This document shows, piece after piece, positions 33,459 to 43,163 of a stretch of DNA of 64,000 bases. The first letter of the stretch is position 1, and each line of letters starts with the position of its first letter. Source of the DNA: Aeromonas bivalvium (GTDB lineage: Bacteria; Pseudomonadota; Gammaproteobacteria; Enterobacterales; Aeromonadaceae); NCBI RefSeq assembly GCF_000819765.1, contig NZ_CDBT01000024.1, positions 124,001 to 188,000 on the forward strand, given 5' to 3'. The position numbers were made by a program, and so were the translations under genes. The notes below the pieces were generated by a model, which did not search any database, was not told where the DNA came from, and was given only the letters and a program-made list of their open reading frames with translations.

Positions 33459-35849
33459 ATGACCCCGACCCCAGCGCCCACCGACGGTTTTATCCTGACC
33501 CGCCACAGCCGGGATGTGCGCGGCCGCAACGGGGAGCGCACCACCGAGATCCTGTTGTGGCTCTGGAGCACGCAGGGACCGGTGCGGTTGGTGGTGAGGG
33601 GACAGGAGCCCCTCTTCTTCCTGCCCCTGGCCCACATGGAGGAGGCGGCCGCCCTGTTCAAGGGGGCCGGGGTGCGCGGCCGGTTTCGCCGCTTGCCCCT
33701 GCACACCTTCGACGACAGGGCCGTGGTGGCCTGCTACTTCACCACCTTGAGCGCCTATCACAGGGCGATAGAGCTGCTGCTGATCCGCGGTCTGGAACAC
33801 TTCGAGGCGGATATCCGCCTGCCCGAGCGCTTCCTGATGGAGCGCTTCATCACTGCCGGGCTGCGCTTTGACGGCCAGGCCGTCAAACGGGGCGACCACT
33901 GGCAGGTGAACGAGGCGCGTTGCGCCCCCCAGGCGGTGACGCCGACCCTCTCCTGGGTCTCCCTGGACGTGGAGTGCGCCATGGACGGCGCCCTCTTCAG
34001 TGTGGGCCTCTTCAGCGAGCAGGATGCACGGGTCATCATGATAGGGGAGGCGCCCCCGGGCGCCGAGGGGTGGGAGACCCGGGTGCAGTGGGTAGCGGAC
34101 GAGCCCGCCCTGCTGGCGGCCCTCGAGGCCTGGTTCCTGCGCCACGATCCGGATCTGGTGCTTGGCTGGAACGTGGTCAATTTCGACTTTCGCCTGCTGC
34201 TGCGCCGGGCCGAGCTGTACAAGCGGCGGCTGCGTCTCGGCCGTGGCCGGGAGCTGGCGTTCTGGCGCGCCTCCCGCAGCGATCCCCAGAGCGGCAGCGT
34301 CATCCTGCCGGGGCGCATGGTGCTCGACGGCATAGATACCCTCAAGAGCGCCACCTGGCAGTTTGCCAGCTACAGCCTGGATGCGGTGGCGAGCGAGCTG
34401 CTCGGCCGCGGCAAGGACATAGAGGACGTGGCGAACCGGGGGGAGAAGATCACAGAGCTGTTTCACTCCGACAAGGAGGCCCTGGCCCGCTACAACCTGG
34501 AAGATTGCAAGCTGGTGTGGGAGATAGTCGAACACTGCGCCCTGATCCCTTTCGCCATCGAGCGGGCCAACCTCACCGGCCTGGAGCTGGACAGGGTAGG
34601 CGGCTCGGTGGCGGCCTTCACCAACCTCTATCTGCCAAGGCTGCATCGGGGCGGCTATGTGGCCCCCAACCTGCCTGCCGATGGCGGCCTGGCGAGCCCG
34701 GGGGGGTATGTGATGGACTCCAGGCCCGGCCTCTATCGCCAGGTGCTGGTGCTGGACTTCAAGAGCCTCTACCCCAGCATCATCCGCACCTTCTGTATCG
34801 ATCCCATGGGGCTGGTGGAGGGGTTGAAGGCCCCCGATGAGGCCATCCCCGGCTTTCGCGGTGCCCTCTTCTCCCGGGACAAGCACTTCCTGCCGGGGCT
34901 CATCGCCACCCTGTGGGCGGCGCGGGACAAGGCGAAGGCGGCCCGCAACCAGGCGCTCTCCCAGGCCATCAAGATCATCATGAACTCCTTCTACGGGGTG
35001 CTGGGCTCGGGGGGCTGCCGCTTCTACGATCCCAGGCTCGCCTCTTCCATTACCCTGCGCGGTCACAGCATCATGCAGCAGACCCGGGAGTGGATAGAAG
35101 CGCGGGGCTATCAGGTCATCTACGGCGACACGGACTCCACCTTCGTCCACCTGCCAGACGAGATGAGCCCGGCCCGGGCGGACGAGGTAGGCCAATCCCT
35201 GGCCCGGGAGATCAACGAGAGCTGGACCAGGCTTATCGAGGCCGAATTCGGCCTGCCGAGTCATCTGGAGATAGAGTACGAGACCCACTATCGCCGCTTC
35301 CTGATGCCTACCATCAGGGGGCTGGAGAAAGGCAGCAAGAAGCGTTACGCCGGTCTGGTGGGGCAGGGGGAGTCGGAGCACCTGGTGTTCAAGGGGCTGG
35401 AGACGGTGCGCACCGACTGGACCATGCTGGCCAAACAGTTCCAGACCCGGCTCTACGAGCTGGTGTTCCACGATGAAGACCCCTGCGACTATGTGCGCAC
35501 CATGGTGGACGAGACCCGCAGCGGGCGGCACGACGAGCTGCTGGTCTATCGCAAGCGGCTGCGCCAGAAGCTGGAGGAGTATCAGAAGAATGTGCCGCCC
35601 CATGTGCGGGCCGCGCGCCTGGCGGACGAGGAGAACCTGCGCCGCGGGCTGCCCCAGCGCTACCAGCACAGGGGCACCATCAGCTACCTGATGACCCTGG
35701 CGGGGCCCGAACCGGTCGAATACCGACGCAGCGCCATCGATTACGAACACTACATCGACAAGCAGCTCAAGCCCATAGCCGACGCCATACTGCCCTTCAT
35801 CGGTGAGTCCTTCGAGCGGATCTGCGGCCGCCAGCTGGATCTCTTCTAA
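33459..35849 (+). CDS. polB: DNA polymerase II (family B)
   Basis: A 796-aa protein. The 3'-5' exonuclease motifs are present (SLDVEC near residue 167, GWNVVNFDFRLL near 236, YNLEDCKLV near 345). The polymerase motifs A (DFKSLYPSII near 431), B (KIIMNSFYG near 505) and C (YGDTDSTF near 554) are intact. Pol II carries out translesion synthesis and replication restart. No Shine-Dalgarno sequence is obvious before the ATG, and a LexA-like box lies just upstream. The length is close to the E. coli enzyme. It is followed by small unrelated genes. Confidence 0.96.
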   Translation: MTPTPAPTDGFILTRHSRDVRGRNGERTTEILLWLWSTQGPVRLVVRGQEPLFFLPLAHMEEAAALFKGAGVRGRFRRLPLHTFDDRAVVACYFTTLSAYHRAIELLLIRGLEHFEADIRLPERFLMERFITAGLRFDGQAVKRGDHWQVNEARCAPQAVTPTLSWVSLDVECAMDGALFSVGLFSEQDARVIMIGEAPPGAEGWETRVQWVADEPALLAALEAWFLRHDPDLVLGWNVVNFDFRLLLRRAELYKRRLRLGRGRELAFWRASRSDPQSGSVILPGRMVLDGIDTLKSATWQFASYSLDAVASELLGRGKDIEDVANRGEKITELFHSDKEALARYNLEDCKLVWEIVEHCALIPFAIERANLTGLELDRVGGSVAAFTNLYLPRLHRGGYVAPNLPADGGLASPGGYVMDSRPGLYRQVLVLDFKSLYPSIIRTFCIDPMGLVEGLKAPDEAIPGFRGALFSRDKHFLPGLIATLWAARDKAKAARNQALSQAIKIIMNSFYGVLGSGGCRFYDPRLASSITLRGHSIMQQTREWIEARGYQVIYGDTDSTFVHLPDEMSPARADEVGQSLAREINESWTRLIEAEFGLPSHLEIEYETHYRRFLMPTIRGLEKGSKKRYAGLVGQGESEHLVFKGLETVRTDWTMLAKQFQTRLYELVFHDEDPCDYVRTMVDETRSGRHDELLVYRKRLRQKLEEYQKNVPPHVRAARLADEENLRRGLPQRYQHRGTISYLMTLAGPEPVEYRRSAIDYEHYIDKQLKPIADAILPFIGESFERICGRQLDLF

Positions 35850-35968
35850 GGCCCTTGTGCCATCCTTGATCTGCCCGTTCCCGCCACCGGCCCTGCCCGG
35901 GTGAGGCGTCGTGGCAAAGGAGGCTGGCGGGAATGGCAGATGGCACATCAACCCATGCAGGAGGCCCC

Positions 35969-36520
35969 ATGGCCCTATCTCTTCGTCTGGCGACCCTGGC
36001 GGTCGCCATCATGCTCGGCGGTGCGGCCTGGGCTTATCCCCTCAAACCCGGCCTGTGGGAAATGCAGACCAAGATGGAGGCGGGTGACGGCGCGCTGGCG
36101 CAGGCCATGGCCGCCATGGAGAAACAGCTGGCGGCCCTGCCCGAGGGGCAGCGCAAGATGATGGAGGAGATGCTGGCCAAGCAGGGGGTTGGCATCACGG
36201 GCCTGGGGGCGGACGGGGTGCGGATGCGCCACTGTCTCAGCCCGCAGATGGTGGCCGAAGAGAAGCTGCCCTTCGAGCGCCAGGGGGAGGGGTGCGAGCG
36301 AACCCTGGTCTCGCGCAGCGACAGCGAGATCCGCTTTACCCTCAGCTGCCGCGAGCCACCCGCCAGGGGGGAGGGGGAGGTGCACTTCGTCAACCCCGGC
36401 GCCTACACCAGCCGCTTTACCCTGGAGATGGAATACGAGGGCAGGCAGGAGCGGATCCAGGGCAGCAGCGAGAGCCGGTGGCTGGCGGATGAGTGTGGCG
36501 ACATCAAGCCGCTGGAGTAG
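35969..36520 (+). CDS. DUF3617 periplasmic protein
   Basis: A 183-aa protein with a signal peptide (MALSLRLATLAVAIMLGGAA, cleavage near residue 22). The mature protein starts YPLKPGLWEMQTKME, the typical DUF3617 opening. It contains a Met/Glu-rich helix (RKMMEEMLAKQG) and three or four cysteines in a C-terminal beta-sandwich (MRHCLSPQ, GCERTL, TLSCRE, DECGDIK). The function of the family is unknown. The ATG at 35969 is preceded by AGGAGG at 5 nt; an ATG at 35933 is rejected because the signal peptide would be displaced. The alkB-like gene starts 23 bp after its stop. Confidence 0.85.
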   Translation: MALSLRLATLAVAIMLGGAAWAYPLKPGLWEMQTKMEAGDGALAQAMAAMEKQLAALPEGQRKMMEEMLAKQGVGITGLGADGVRMRHCLSPQMVAEEKLPFERQGEGCERTLVSRSDSEIRFTLSCREPPARGEGEVHFVNPGAYTSRFTLEMEYEGRQERIQGSSESRWLADECGDIKPLE

Positions 36521-36543
36521 ACCATGAGACGAGGGGAGGAGCC

Positions 36544-37218
36544 ATGGCAAGGTTGACGGCGCTGGACAACGCCATGGGGGATCTCTTCTCCCGTGATGAG
36601 GCGCCAGACCGCTGGCTCGCCCCCGGCGCCCTGCATCTGCCCGGCGGGGCGACGCGCCTCGGCCCGGGAGCGCGCTGGCTGCATGCCTGGATCGACGCCG
36701 TGAGCGCCCGGGCGCCCTTTCGCCATATGCAGACCCCGGGAGGCCAGACCATGTCGGTGGCCATGACCAACGCAGGCCCCTTGGGCTGGGTGTCTGACAG
36801 GCAGGGCTATCGCTACAGCCCCCTTGACCCCCTCAGCCACGTCCCCTGGCCCCCACTGCCGCCTGAGCTGCTTGAGCTGGCTCGCCGCGGGGCCGAGGCG
36901 GCCGGATTTGCCGGTTTCGTGCCCGATGCCTGCCTCATCAATCGCTATGAGCCGGGGGCCCGCATGTCCCTGCATCAGGACAGGGATGAGGCGGACCTGC
37001 GCCACCCTATCGTCTCCCTCTCCCTGGGGCTGGGGGCCGAGTTTTTGCTGGGTGGCCTCGGTCGGCGGGATCCGGTGCAGCGATTGATCCTGCACGGCGG
37101 CGATCTGCTGGTGCTGGGGGGTGAGGCGCGGCTGCGCTTTCACGGGGTGGCGCCCCTCAAGGCGGGGGCGGAAGGGGAGGTGCGCTTCAATCTCACCCTG
37201 AGGCGGGCGGCGCCCTGA
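36544..37218 (+). CDS. alkB: alkylated-DNA repair dioxygenase AlkB
   Basis: A 224-aa 2-oxoglutarate/Fe(II) dioxygenase. The iron ligands are visible as LHQDRDE (His and Asp, near residue 141) and FHGVAPL (distal His near 198), and the 2-oxoglutarate-binding arginine is in RFNLTLRR at the C-terminus. NRYEPGARMSLHQD and PIVSLSLGLGAEFLLGG are AlkB signatures. It oxidatively removes methyl groups from 1-methyladenine and 3-methylcytosine. GAGGAG precedes the ATG at 36544. It probably shares a transcript with the DUF3617 gene. No Ada gene is nearby, so an adaptive-response link is not shown. Confidence 0.95.
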   Translation: MARLTALDNAMGDLFSRDEAPDRWLAPGALHLPGGATRLGPGARWLHAWIDAVSARAPFRHMQTPGGQTMSVAMTNAGPLGWVSDRQGYRYSPLDPLSHVPWPPLPPELLELARRGAEAAGFAGFVPDACLINRYEPGARMSLHQDRDEADLRHPIVSLSLGLGAEFLLGGLGRRDPVQRLILHGGDLLVLGGEARLRFHGVAPLKAGAEGEVRFNLTLRRAAP

Positions 37219-37248
37219 GCGGCAGGCAAGGGGCAAGCCGCGGACAAT

Positions 37249-37276
37249 AAAAAACCCTCCGCAGGGAGGGTTTTTT
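37249..37276. terminator. bidirectional terminator between alkB and pfkA
   Basis: AAAAAACCCTCC/GGGAGGGTTTTTT symmetric stem with a GCA loop, separating convergent genes. Confidence 0.95.
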
Positions 37277-37290
37277 CATGGCAAGGGGGA

Positions 37291-38262
37291 TCAGAACAGG
37301 GTAGAGGAGAGGTCGTACAGCTCCTGGTTGAAGGGGCGCTGCAGGTTCTCGATGCAGTCGATGATGTCGTGGTGCACCATCTGGTTGTTCTGGATGCCGA
37401 CGCAGCGGCCACCGTGGCCGGCCAGCAGCTGCTCGACCGCGTAGGCGCCCATGCGACTGGACATGATGCGATCGCGCGCACTGGGGGAGCCGCCGCGCTG
37501 GATGTGCCCCAGGATGGTGGCGCGGGTGTCGCGGCCGGTGCGCTCCTCTATGTCCCTGGCCAGGGCGTTGACGTCGGTGACGTGCTCGCAGATGGCGACG
37601 ATGGCGTGGCGCTTGCCCTTGGCCTCACCCTCTTCGATCTGGCGGATCAGGGCTTCCTTGTCAAAGGCCACTTCCGGCACGATCACGTACTCGGCACCGC
37701 CGGCGACCGCGGCAGACATGGCCAGATCGCCGCAGTGGCGGCCCATGACCTCGACCACGGAGATGCGGTGGTGGGAGCTGCAGGTGTCGCGCAGACGGTC
37801 GATGGCATCCACCACCACGTTCAGGGCGGTATCAAAGCCGATGGTAAAATCGGTACCTGCGATGTCGTTGTCTATGGTGCCCGGCAGGCCGATGCAGGGG
37901 AAACCCTCTTCGGTCAGCTTCTTGGCGCCCATGTAGGAGCCGTCACCGCCGATCACCACCAGGGCGTCGATGCCGTGCTTTTTCAGGTTCTCGATCGCCT
38001 CGGCGCGTACCTTGGGATCCTTGAAGGCGGGGAAGCGGGCAGAGCCGAGGAAGGTACCGCCGCGGTTCACCACGTCGGAGACGCTGTGACGCTCGAGCTT
38101 GGCGATCTTGTCCTGGTGCAGACCCAGGTAGCCATCCTTGATGCCATAGACTTCCAGGCCGTGATGCAGGCCGGCGCGCACCACGGCGCGAATGGCAGCG
38201 TTCATACCCGGTGCATCGCCACCACTGGTCAACACACCAATACGTTTGATTTTTTTGGTCAT
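37291..38262 (-). CDS. pfkA: 6-phosphofructokinase
   Basis: A 323-aa ATP-dependent enzyme. Motifs are [17 protein letters not shown] at the N-terminus, [12 protein letters not shown] near residue 102 (ATP site), [10 protein letters not shown] near 124 (catalytic Asp), [11 protein letters not shown] near 170 and [15 protein letters not shown] near 250. It phosphorylates fructose 6-phosphate in glycolysis. GAGG precedes the ATG. A perfect 12-bp inverted repeat lies at 38315-38349, about 50 bp upstream, and tpiA is the next gene upstream on the same strand, so two glycolytic genes are adjacent. Confidence 0.98.
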   Translation of the reverse strand: MTKKIKRIGVLTSGGDAPGMNAAIRAVVRAGLHHGLEVYGIKDGYLGLHQDKIAKLERHSVSDVVNRGGTFLGSARFPAFKDPKVRAEAIENLKKHGIDALVVIGGDGSYMGAKKLTEEGFPCIGLPGTIDNDIAGTDFTIGFDTALNVVVDAIDRLRDTCSSHHRISVVEVMGRHCGDLAMSAAVAGGAEYVIVPEVAFDKEALIRQIEEGEAKGKRHAIVAICEHVTDVNALARDIEERTGRDTRATILGHIQRGGSPSARDRIMSSRMGAYAVEQLLAGHGGRCVGIQNNQMVHHDIIDCIENLQRPFNQELYDLSSTLF

Positions 38263-38314
38263 GAGTGCCTCTGGATCTCAAGTTGTCGAATAGATAAGCC
38301 AGTTCTTACTATAT

Positions 38315-38349
38315 CGGCTTTCGTATCGGCTGACGCCATACGAAAGCCG
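38315..38349. repeat. perfect 12-bp inverted repeat between tpiA and pfkA
   Basis: CGGCTTTCGTAT (38315-38326) and ATACGAAAGCCG (38338-38349) with an 11-nt loop. No T-run follows on the minus strand, so it is either a non-canonical terminator/processing hairpin for tpiA or a protein-binding site for pfkA. A second GC-rich hairpin (GGAGGGGG/CCCCCTCC) lies at 38355-38377. Confidence 0.7.
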
Positions 38350-38384
38350 GTAACGGAGGGGGCGTGGGGCCCCCTCCTGGCTCA

Positions 38385-39140
38385 TTACTGGGCGGCGCCA
38401 GCGATGATCTGGGAGAAGTCGTCCACTTTCAGGGACGCACCACCCACCAGGCCACCGTCGATGTCCGGCTGGCCGAACAGGTCGGCAGCGGTGGCGCCGG
38501 TGACGGAACCACCGTACAGGATCTGTACCTTGGCGGCCACGGCGGCGTCGAAACCGGCCAGGTACTGACGGATGTGAGCGTGTACGGATTGCGCGATTTC
38601 CGGGGTGGCGGTCTTGCCAGTGCCGATGGCCCATACCGGCTCGTACGCCACGACGGCGTTGGCGAAGGAGGCGATGCCGCAACGGTCGATCACGGCTTTC
38701 AGCTGGGTCTCGACCACCTGATTGGTGGTGCCGGCTTCGAACTGGGCCAGGGTCTCACCGATGCACAGTACCGGGATGAGGCCGCCCTTCTGGATGGCTT
38801 CGTACTTGGCAGCCACCACGTCGTCTGTCTCTGCGTGCAGGGTACGACGCTCGCTGTGACCGACCAGGGAGTAGGTGCAGCCGAAGGCTTTGAGCATGGA
38901 GGGGGCGTTCTCGCCGGTGAAGGCGCCGGACTCGTGAACGTCGGCGTTCTGGGCACCGTAGGCGATCTTGCTGCCGGCGGTCAGCTGTTCAACCAGACCC
39001 AAAAAGATAACCGGCGGGCAGACGGCCACTTGCACGGAAGGATGGGCGGCAGCAGCCGGGGTCAGTCCTTTGATCAGGGCTTCGACAGAAGCCTTGGTGC
39101 CGTTCAGTTTCCAGTTACCCATTACCAGGTGCTGTCTCAT
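38385..39140 (-). CDS. tpiA: triosephosphate isomerase
   Basis: A 251-aa TIM barrel. It shows the N-terminal MGNWKLNGT (catalytic Asn/Lys), YSLVGHSERR near residue 91 (catalytic His), VAYEPVWAIGTGKTATPE near 163 (catalytic Glu and flexible loop 6) and ILYGGSVTGATAADLFGQPDIDGGLVGGASL at the phosphate site. It interconverts dihydroxyacetone phosphate and glyceraldehyde 3-phosphate. AGGAGAT precedes the start. pfkA is downstream on the same strand after 122 bp containing two hairpins. Confidence 0.98.
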   Translation of the reverse strand: MRQHLVMGNWKLNGTKASVEALIKGLTPAAAAHPSVQVAVCPPVIFLGLVEQLTAGSKIAYGAQNADVHESGAFTGENAPSMLKAFGCTYSLVGHSERRTLHAETDDVVAAKYEAIQKGGLIPVLCIGETLAQFEAGTTNQVVETQLKAVIDRCGIASFANAVVAYEPVWAIGTGKTATPEIAQSVHAHIRQYLAGFDAAVAAKVQILYGGSVTGATAADLFGQPDIDGGLVGGASLKVDDFSQIIAGAAQ

Positions 39141-39275
39141 CTTCTATATCTCCTAGGCGTTTGATTGCGCGTCATTATATGAATTGAACCGAGCCCAAGA
39201 TAGCCGACCCGGCGGCAAATGACGTAATTTTTTTTCCCTTTCCTGATCCAAATCAGGAATGCAAGGCGCGATTGC

Positions 39276-40070
39276 TCACTCGGTGACCTGCCCCCGCAAA
39301 CGGGCCCACCCTGCCCCAATCCACTCGTGAATGGCGGCCTCGGAATACATCAGATAGCGTCCCCTGGGGAGGTAGCTGTAGAGGGGCTGAGGGGACTGGC
39401 TCTGCTTGGCGGTGTAGTCGGTGGGGGCCGGCACGGCATCGAGTCCCTGACCGCGATAGAGGGCCATGGCCCGGGGCAGGTGGGTGGCCGAACTCACCAG
39501 CGCCACCCGCTTGCCCAGGAGGTGACGGGCGATGCTGACCGCCTCGTCATGGGTGTCTTTGTTGTTTTCAAACAACGTCATTCGGGATCTCGCTATCCCG
39601 AGGCTCGCCGCCATGCGGGCGTTGACCTCGGCGTTGGAGAGGGGATCACCCGACACATAACCGGAGAAGATCAGCTCCGCTTGTGGATAGGCCAGGGCCA
39701 GCCGCACTCCCTCCAGGGTTCTGGCGAGGGCTATGTTGTTCTGCCAGGCGCGCATAGGGAGCGCCGGATCGCTGACATGGTCGTTGCCCAGCACCACGAT
39801 GGCCTGGATGTCCGGATGCTGGTTCACCTCGAAGGGGGGATAGGTCTGCTCCAGGCTGCGGGCCAGCTCGTAGCTCACCGGCCGCGTCCCCATCAGGGCG
39901 ATGAGCACCAAGGAGAGGGTCGCCAGCAGCTTGCCGCTTTTTTGAAAGCGGGTGAACCAGAGCAGCACGAGCGCCAGCAGCAACAAGGAGAGGGAGAAGG
40001 GGAGCGGCATCAGCAGCTGGCCCAGCCATTTCTTGATGACAAAGAAGTTGAGCTCGAACACGACAGACAC
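39276..40070 (-). CDS. elyC: envelope biogenesis factor ElyC (DUF218 family)
   Basis: A 264-aa protein with two N-terminal membrane helices (residues about 15-60, LPFSLSLLLLALVLLWFTRF). A periplasmic DUF218/YdcF domain follows: AIVVLGNDH near 88, LIFSGYVSGDPLSNAEVNARMA, NNKDTHDEA, and VSSATHLPRAMALY near 192. It aligns well along its length with what I recall of E. coli ElyC (YcbC), which affects peptidoglycan assembly at low temperature. It begins with GTG preceded by CAAGGAC. It is divergent from cmoM, the same neighbourhood (elyC, cmoM, mukFEB) as in E. coli. Confidence 0.9.
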   Translation of the reverse strand: MSVVFELNFFVIKKWLGQLLMPLPFSLSLLLLALVLLWFTRFQKSGKLLATLSLVLIALMGTRPVSYELARSLEQTYPPFEVNQHPDIQAIVVLGNDHVSDPALPMRAWQNNIALARTLEGVRLALAYPQAELIFSGYVSGDPLSNAEVNARMAASLGIARSRMTLFENNKDTHDEAVSIARHLLGKRVALVSSATHLPRAMALYRGQGLDAVPAPTDYTAKQSQSPQPLYSYLPRGRYLMYSEAAIHEWIGAGWARLRGQVTE

Positions 40071-40189
40071 GTCCTTGAGTTTTCAGCAAATTCGGGATGT
40101 GACAGAATACCCCTCTTTTTTCCTGTGGCCCAATCCTGTGTGGTTCCTCCTGCGGCCCTCATGGCGGGGCGGCCGAAGATGAGTGTGTC

Positions 40190-40966
40190 TTGAAGCAAGA
40201 TCAGAGTTTTGACGGGCGCGCGGACAAGTTCGCCCGCAACATTTACGACTCCACCAAGGGGCGCATTCGCACCACCATTGTCTGGAGTGATATCGAAGCC
40301 TGCCTGGCGCGTCTGGGCAATCGGCCCCTTCGCATCCTGGATGCCGGCGGCGGCTTTGGCTATTTCGCCCAGAAGCTGGCGGCCATGGGCCATCAGGTGG
40401 AGCTGTGCGATCTGTCGGCAGAGATGCTGGATCTGGCCCGGGAGCAGATCGCCCAGAAGGGGCTGGAAGACAGAATTCGTCTCATCCATTGCCCCATTCA
40501 GGATCTCAAGCACCAGGTGACCGGCACCTTCGATCTGGTGCTCTGCCACGCGGTGCTGGAGTGGCTCGCCGAGCCGCGCCAGACCTTGCTGGGTCTGTTC
40601 CCTTTCGTCAAGGCAGGGGGCATACTGTCGCTGCTTTTTTACAATCGTCACGGCCTCCTGTTCCAGAGCCTGGTGGTGGGTAATTTCGACTATGTGCGCC
40701 TGGGCCTTCGCAAGAAACGCCAGACCGCCCTGACCCCCACCAATCCCCAGTTGCCGGAGCAGGTCTATGACTGGATAGGCCGGGGGGGATTGCGGATCAT
40801 CGGCAAGACGGGGGTGCGCGTCATCCACGACTACATGCGCCACAAGCAGGATCAGGTCGAGAAGTTCGAGGACCTGCTGGCCATGGAGCAGCAATATTGC
40901 CGCCAGGAGCCCTTTGTTTCCCTGGGGCGCTACATCCACGTGATGGCCCAGAAACCGGCCGGTTGA
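40190..40966 (+). CDS. cmoM: tRNA 5-carboxymethoxyuridine methyltransferase CmoM
   Basis: A 258-aa class I SAM-dependent methyltransferase. The SAM-binding motif I reads ILDAGGGFGYFAQKLA near residue 48, followed by motif ELCDLSAEML and the conserved FDLVLCHAVLEWLAEP near 115. FYNRHGLLFQSLVVGNFDYV is characteristic of CmoM (formerly SmtA). It methylates the wobble uridine modification cmo5U to mcmo5U in tRNAs. The frame opens with a TTG at 40190; no ATG fits this frame nearby. It lies directly upstream of mukF, as in E. coli. Confidence 0.9.
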   Translation: MKQDQSFDGRADKFARNIYDSTKGRIRTTIVWSDIEACLARLGNRPLRILDAGGGFGYFAQKLAAMGHQVELCDLSAEMLDLAREQIAQKGLEDRIRLIHCPIQDLKHQVTGTFDLVLCHAVLEWLAEPRQTLLGLFPFVKAGGILSLLFYNRHGLLFQSLVVGNFDYVRLGLRKKRQTALTPTNPQLPEQVYDWIGRGGLRIIGKTGVRVIHDYMRHKQDQVEKFEDLLAMEQQYCRQEPFVSLGRYIHVMAQKPAG

Positions 40967-41080
40967 GGCACACCGGCGTGAATACGATGCGGGATCCAGT
41001 CGCCGGGGCGCCACCGACCCCGGCCTATATCACCACGGCGGGCGAAGACCTGCCGACTATAACAACGAGATGATAACGTC

Positions 41081-42400
41081 ATGATGAGTACATCCCGTAC
41101 CCTGCCAGAGACGGTGGGATGGGTCAGACAGGAGGGGTTGGCGCTGAACCTTCCCACCGACAGGCTGGCCTTTCTGATAGCGATCAAGACGCTGTCCGAG
41201 GACGAGTCTGATCTCTCGGAGGCCGCGCTGCACGACGCCTTTGGCTATGTGAGCAGTGCCTTCGGCCAGATGGACGAGACCCTCACCGGTCGCGCCAACA
41301 ACGCCATCAACGATCTCATTCGCCAGCAGCTGCTGTCGCGTTTCACCACCGACATGGTGGCCGGCGAAAGCCTCTACCGCCTGTCGCGCCTTGGCATGAG
41401 CATCGTCGATTTCTTCATGGATCAGCGCCAGGTGGACTCCATCAAGCTCTCCATCCTGCTCGAGCACCTGGCGGCCGAGCTCGACACCGCCCGCAAGGCA
41501 GCGCTCGAGACCAATACCCGGGAGCAGTGGGACGCCGAAGTGCTGCCGCGCCTCTCCTTCTCCCTGGAAGAGACCCTCGGGCGCATCGATCTCACCCAGC
41601 GCGCCATGGACGAGCAGCAGAATCAGGTCAAGAGCGAGATCGCGGCCCTGCTGACCCAGAACTGGGTCGATGCCATCCACAGCTGCGAGAAGCTGCTGCA
41701 CGAGACCGGCCAGACCCTGCGCGAATTGCAGGACACCCTGGACGCCGCCGGCCACCGCCTGCAGGCGGGGCTGCTCAACATTCAGGAAGCGGCCCAGGGG
41801 CGCGAGGATCTGTTCCACGTCGAGGAGCTGACCCACGCCCTGCAGGGGCGTCTGGACGTCATCACCGCCTGGGGCCAGCAGTGCATCGAGCTCTGGTCCC
41901 GTTATGACAGGCATGTCCACAAGTTCATCCGCAACGCCATCGACATGGACAAGAACCGTGCCTTCAGTCAGCGGCTGCGGGAATCCATCCGCAACTTCGA
42001 GCAGCACAACTGGCTGCTTAGGGTGGCCGAGGAGCCGCGCCTGCTGGAGCTGCGGGATGAAACCATCGCCATCCACGACGAGGAGGTGACCGGCGAGGTG
42101 CCCCTCGAGATGGAGTACGTGGAGATGGTGGACATCAACCAGGAGCTGGCGGAGCGCATCGAGCGCTACCTGGCCCGCTACCCGGAGCAGGGAGATCGGC
42201 TGGATCTTGCCGACGTGCTGCGGGAATACCTGCTGGACTACCCGGCCCATGCCCACTTCGACGTGGCGCGCCTCCTGATCGATCAGGCCGTGCGTCTCGG
42301 CCATGCCAGTGGTGAGCGCGAGCACCACCGCCAACCCGCATGGAAACCCATCAACCAAGCTGGATCCAAGGTTCAGGCCTATGTCATCGATCAATACTGA
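41081..42400 (+). CDS. mukF: chromosome partition kleisin MukF
   Basis: A 439-aa protein. The N-terminal winged-helix region ([25 protein letters not shown]) and helical [22 protein letters not shown], plus the C-terminal winged-helix with [24 protein letters not shown], fit MukF, the kleisin that bridges the MukB heads. It starts at tandem ATGs (41081/41084). Its last 20 bp overlap the mukE start, so the mukF-mukE-mukB operon is translationally coupled at this junction. Confidence 0.97.
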   Translation: MMSTSRTLPETVGWVRQEGLALNLPTDRLAFLIAIKTLSEDESDLSEAALHDAFGYVSSAFGQMDETLTGRANNAINDLIRQQLLSRFTTDMVAGESLYRLSRLGMSIVDFFMDQRQVDSIKLSILLEHLAAELDTARKAALETNTREQWDAEVLPRLSFSLEETLGRIDLTQRAMDEQQNQVKSEIAALLTQNWVDAIHSCEKLLHETGQTLRELQDTLDAAGHRLQAGLLNIQEAAQGREDLFHVEELTHALQGRLDVITAWGQQCIELWSRYDRHVHKFIRNAIDMDKNRAFSQRLRESIRNFEQHNWLLRVAEEPRLLELRDETIAIHDEEVTGEVPLEMEYVEMVDINQELAERIERYLARYPEQGDRLDLADVLREYLLDYPAHAHFDVARLLIDQAVRLGHASGEREHHRQPAWKPINQAGSKVQAYVIDQY

Positions 42401-43118
42401 ATTCCCCTTGCCCCTGCGCCTCGCAGAGGCCATCGCCAACCCCTTGTTTCCGCGCATCGATACCGCCCTGCGCTCCGGTCGCCACATCAGTGCCGACGAG
42501 TTCGAGCAGCACTCGGCCCTGGTGGAATACCACCAGGAGCTGGAGATCTTCTACGGTCGCTATCAGGTGGAACTCATCAAGGCGCCGGAAGGCTTCTTCT
42601 ACCTGCGTCCGCGCCCGAGCGCCGACATCGGAACAACAGTGCTCTCCGAGCTCGACATGCTGGTGGGCAAGGTGCTCTGCTACCTGTTCCTGAGCCCGGA
42701 TCGGCTCGCCTCTGAAGGGGTGTTCGCCATGAGCGAGCTGCAGGAAGAGGTGCTGGGTCTGGCGGACGAGAAGCAACTGCTGCGCATGGTCAACAGCCGC
42801 TCCGGCGGCACGGATCTGGACAAGAAGAAGCTCCTCGAGAAGATCCGCACCTCCATGCGCCGTCTCAAGCGCCTCGGGATGATCACCCCCCTTGGCAACA
42901 GCGACAAATTCCGGGTCAACGAATCCGTGTTCCGCTTCGCCGCCGACGTGCGATCCGACGAGGATCCCCGCGCGGTGCAACTGCGGATGATCCAGGAGGG
43001 GGAGGCCATCTTCCACGACGACGAGATGCCGAGCAGCGATTCCCTGTTCGAGGATATCGAAGAGGATCTGGACGAAGAGCAGCTGGAGCTGGAGGTGGAA
43101 GATGATCTGCAACGTTAA
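42381..43118 (+). CDS. mukE: chromosome partition protein MukE
   Basis: A 245-aa protein. Family landmarks are [23 protein letters not shown] at the N-terminus, [22 protein letters not shown] near residue 55, and [22 protein letters not shown] near 152, ending in a very acidic tail ([19 protein letters not shown]). MukE dimers clamp MukF and regulate the MukB ATPase. The ATG at 42381 lies inside the end of mukF; an ATG at 42303 would create a longer overlap and an unrelated leader. mukB starts 45 bp after the stop. Confidence 0.96.
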   Translation: MSSINTEFPLPLRLAEAIANPLFPRIDTALRSGRHISADEFEQHSALVEYHQELEIFYGRYQVELIKAPEGFFYLRPRPSADIGTTVLSELDMLVGKVLCYLFLSPDRLASEGVFAMSELQEEVLGLADEKQLLRMVNSRSGGTDLDKKKLLEKIRTSMRRLKRLGMITPLGNSDKFRVNESVFRFAADVRSDEDPRAVQLRMIQEGEAIFHDDEMPSSDSLFEDIEEDLDEEQLELEVEDDLQR

Positions 43119-43163
43119 TGTGCCGGCACTGATGGTGTCTGCCGGTTTGATGGAGAGTGTGGC

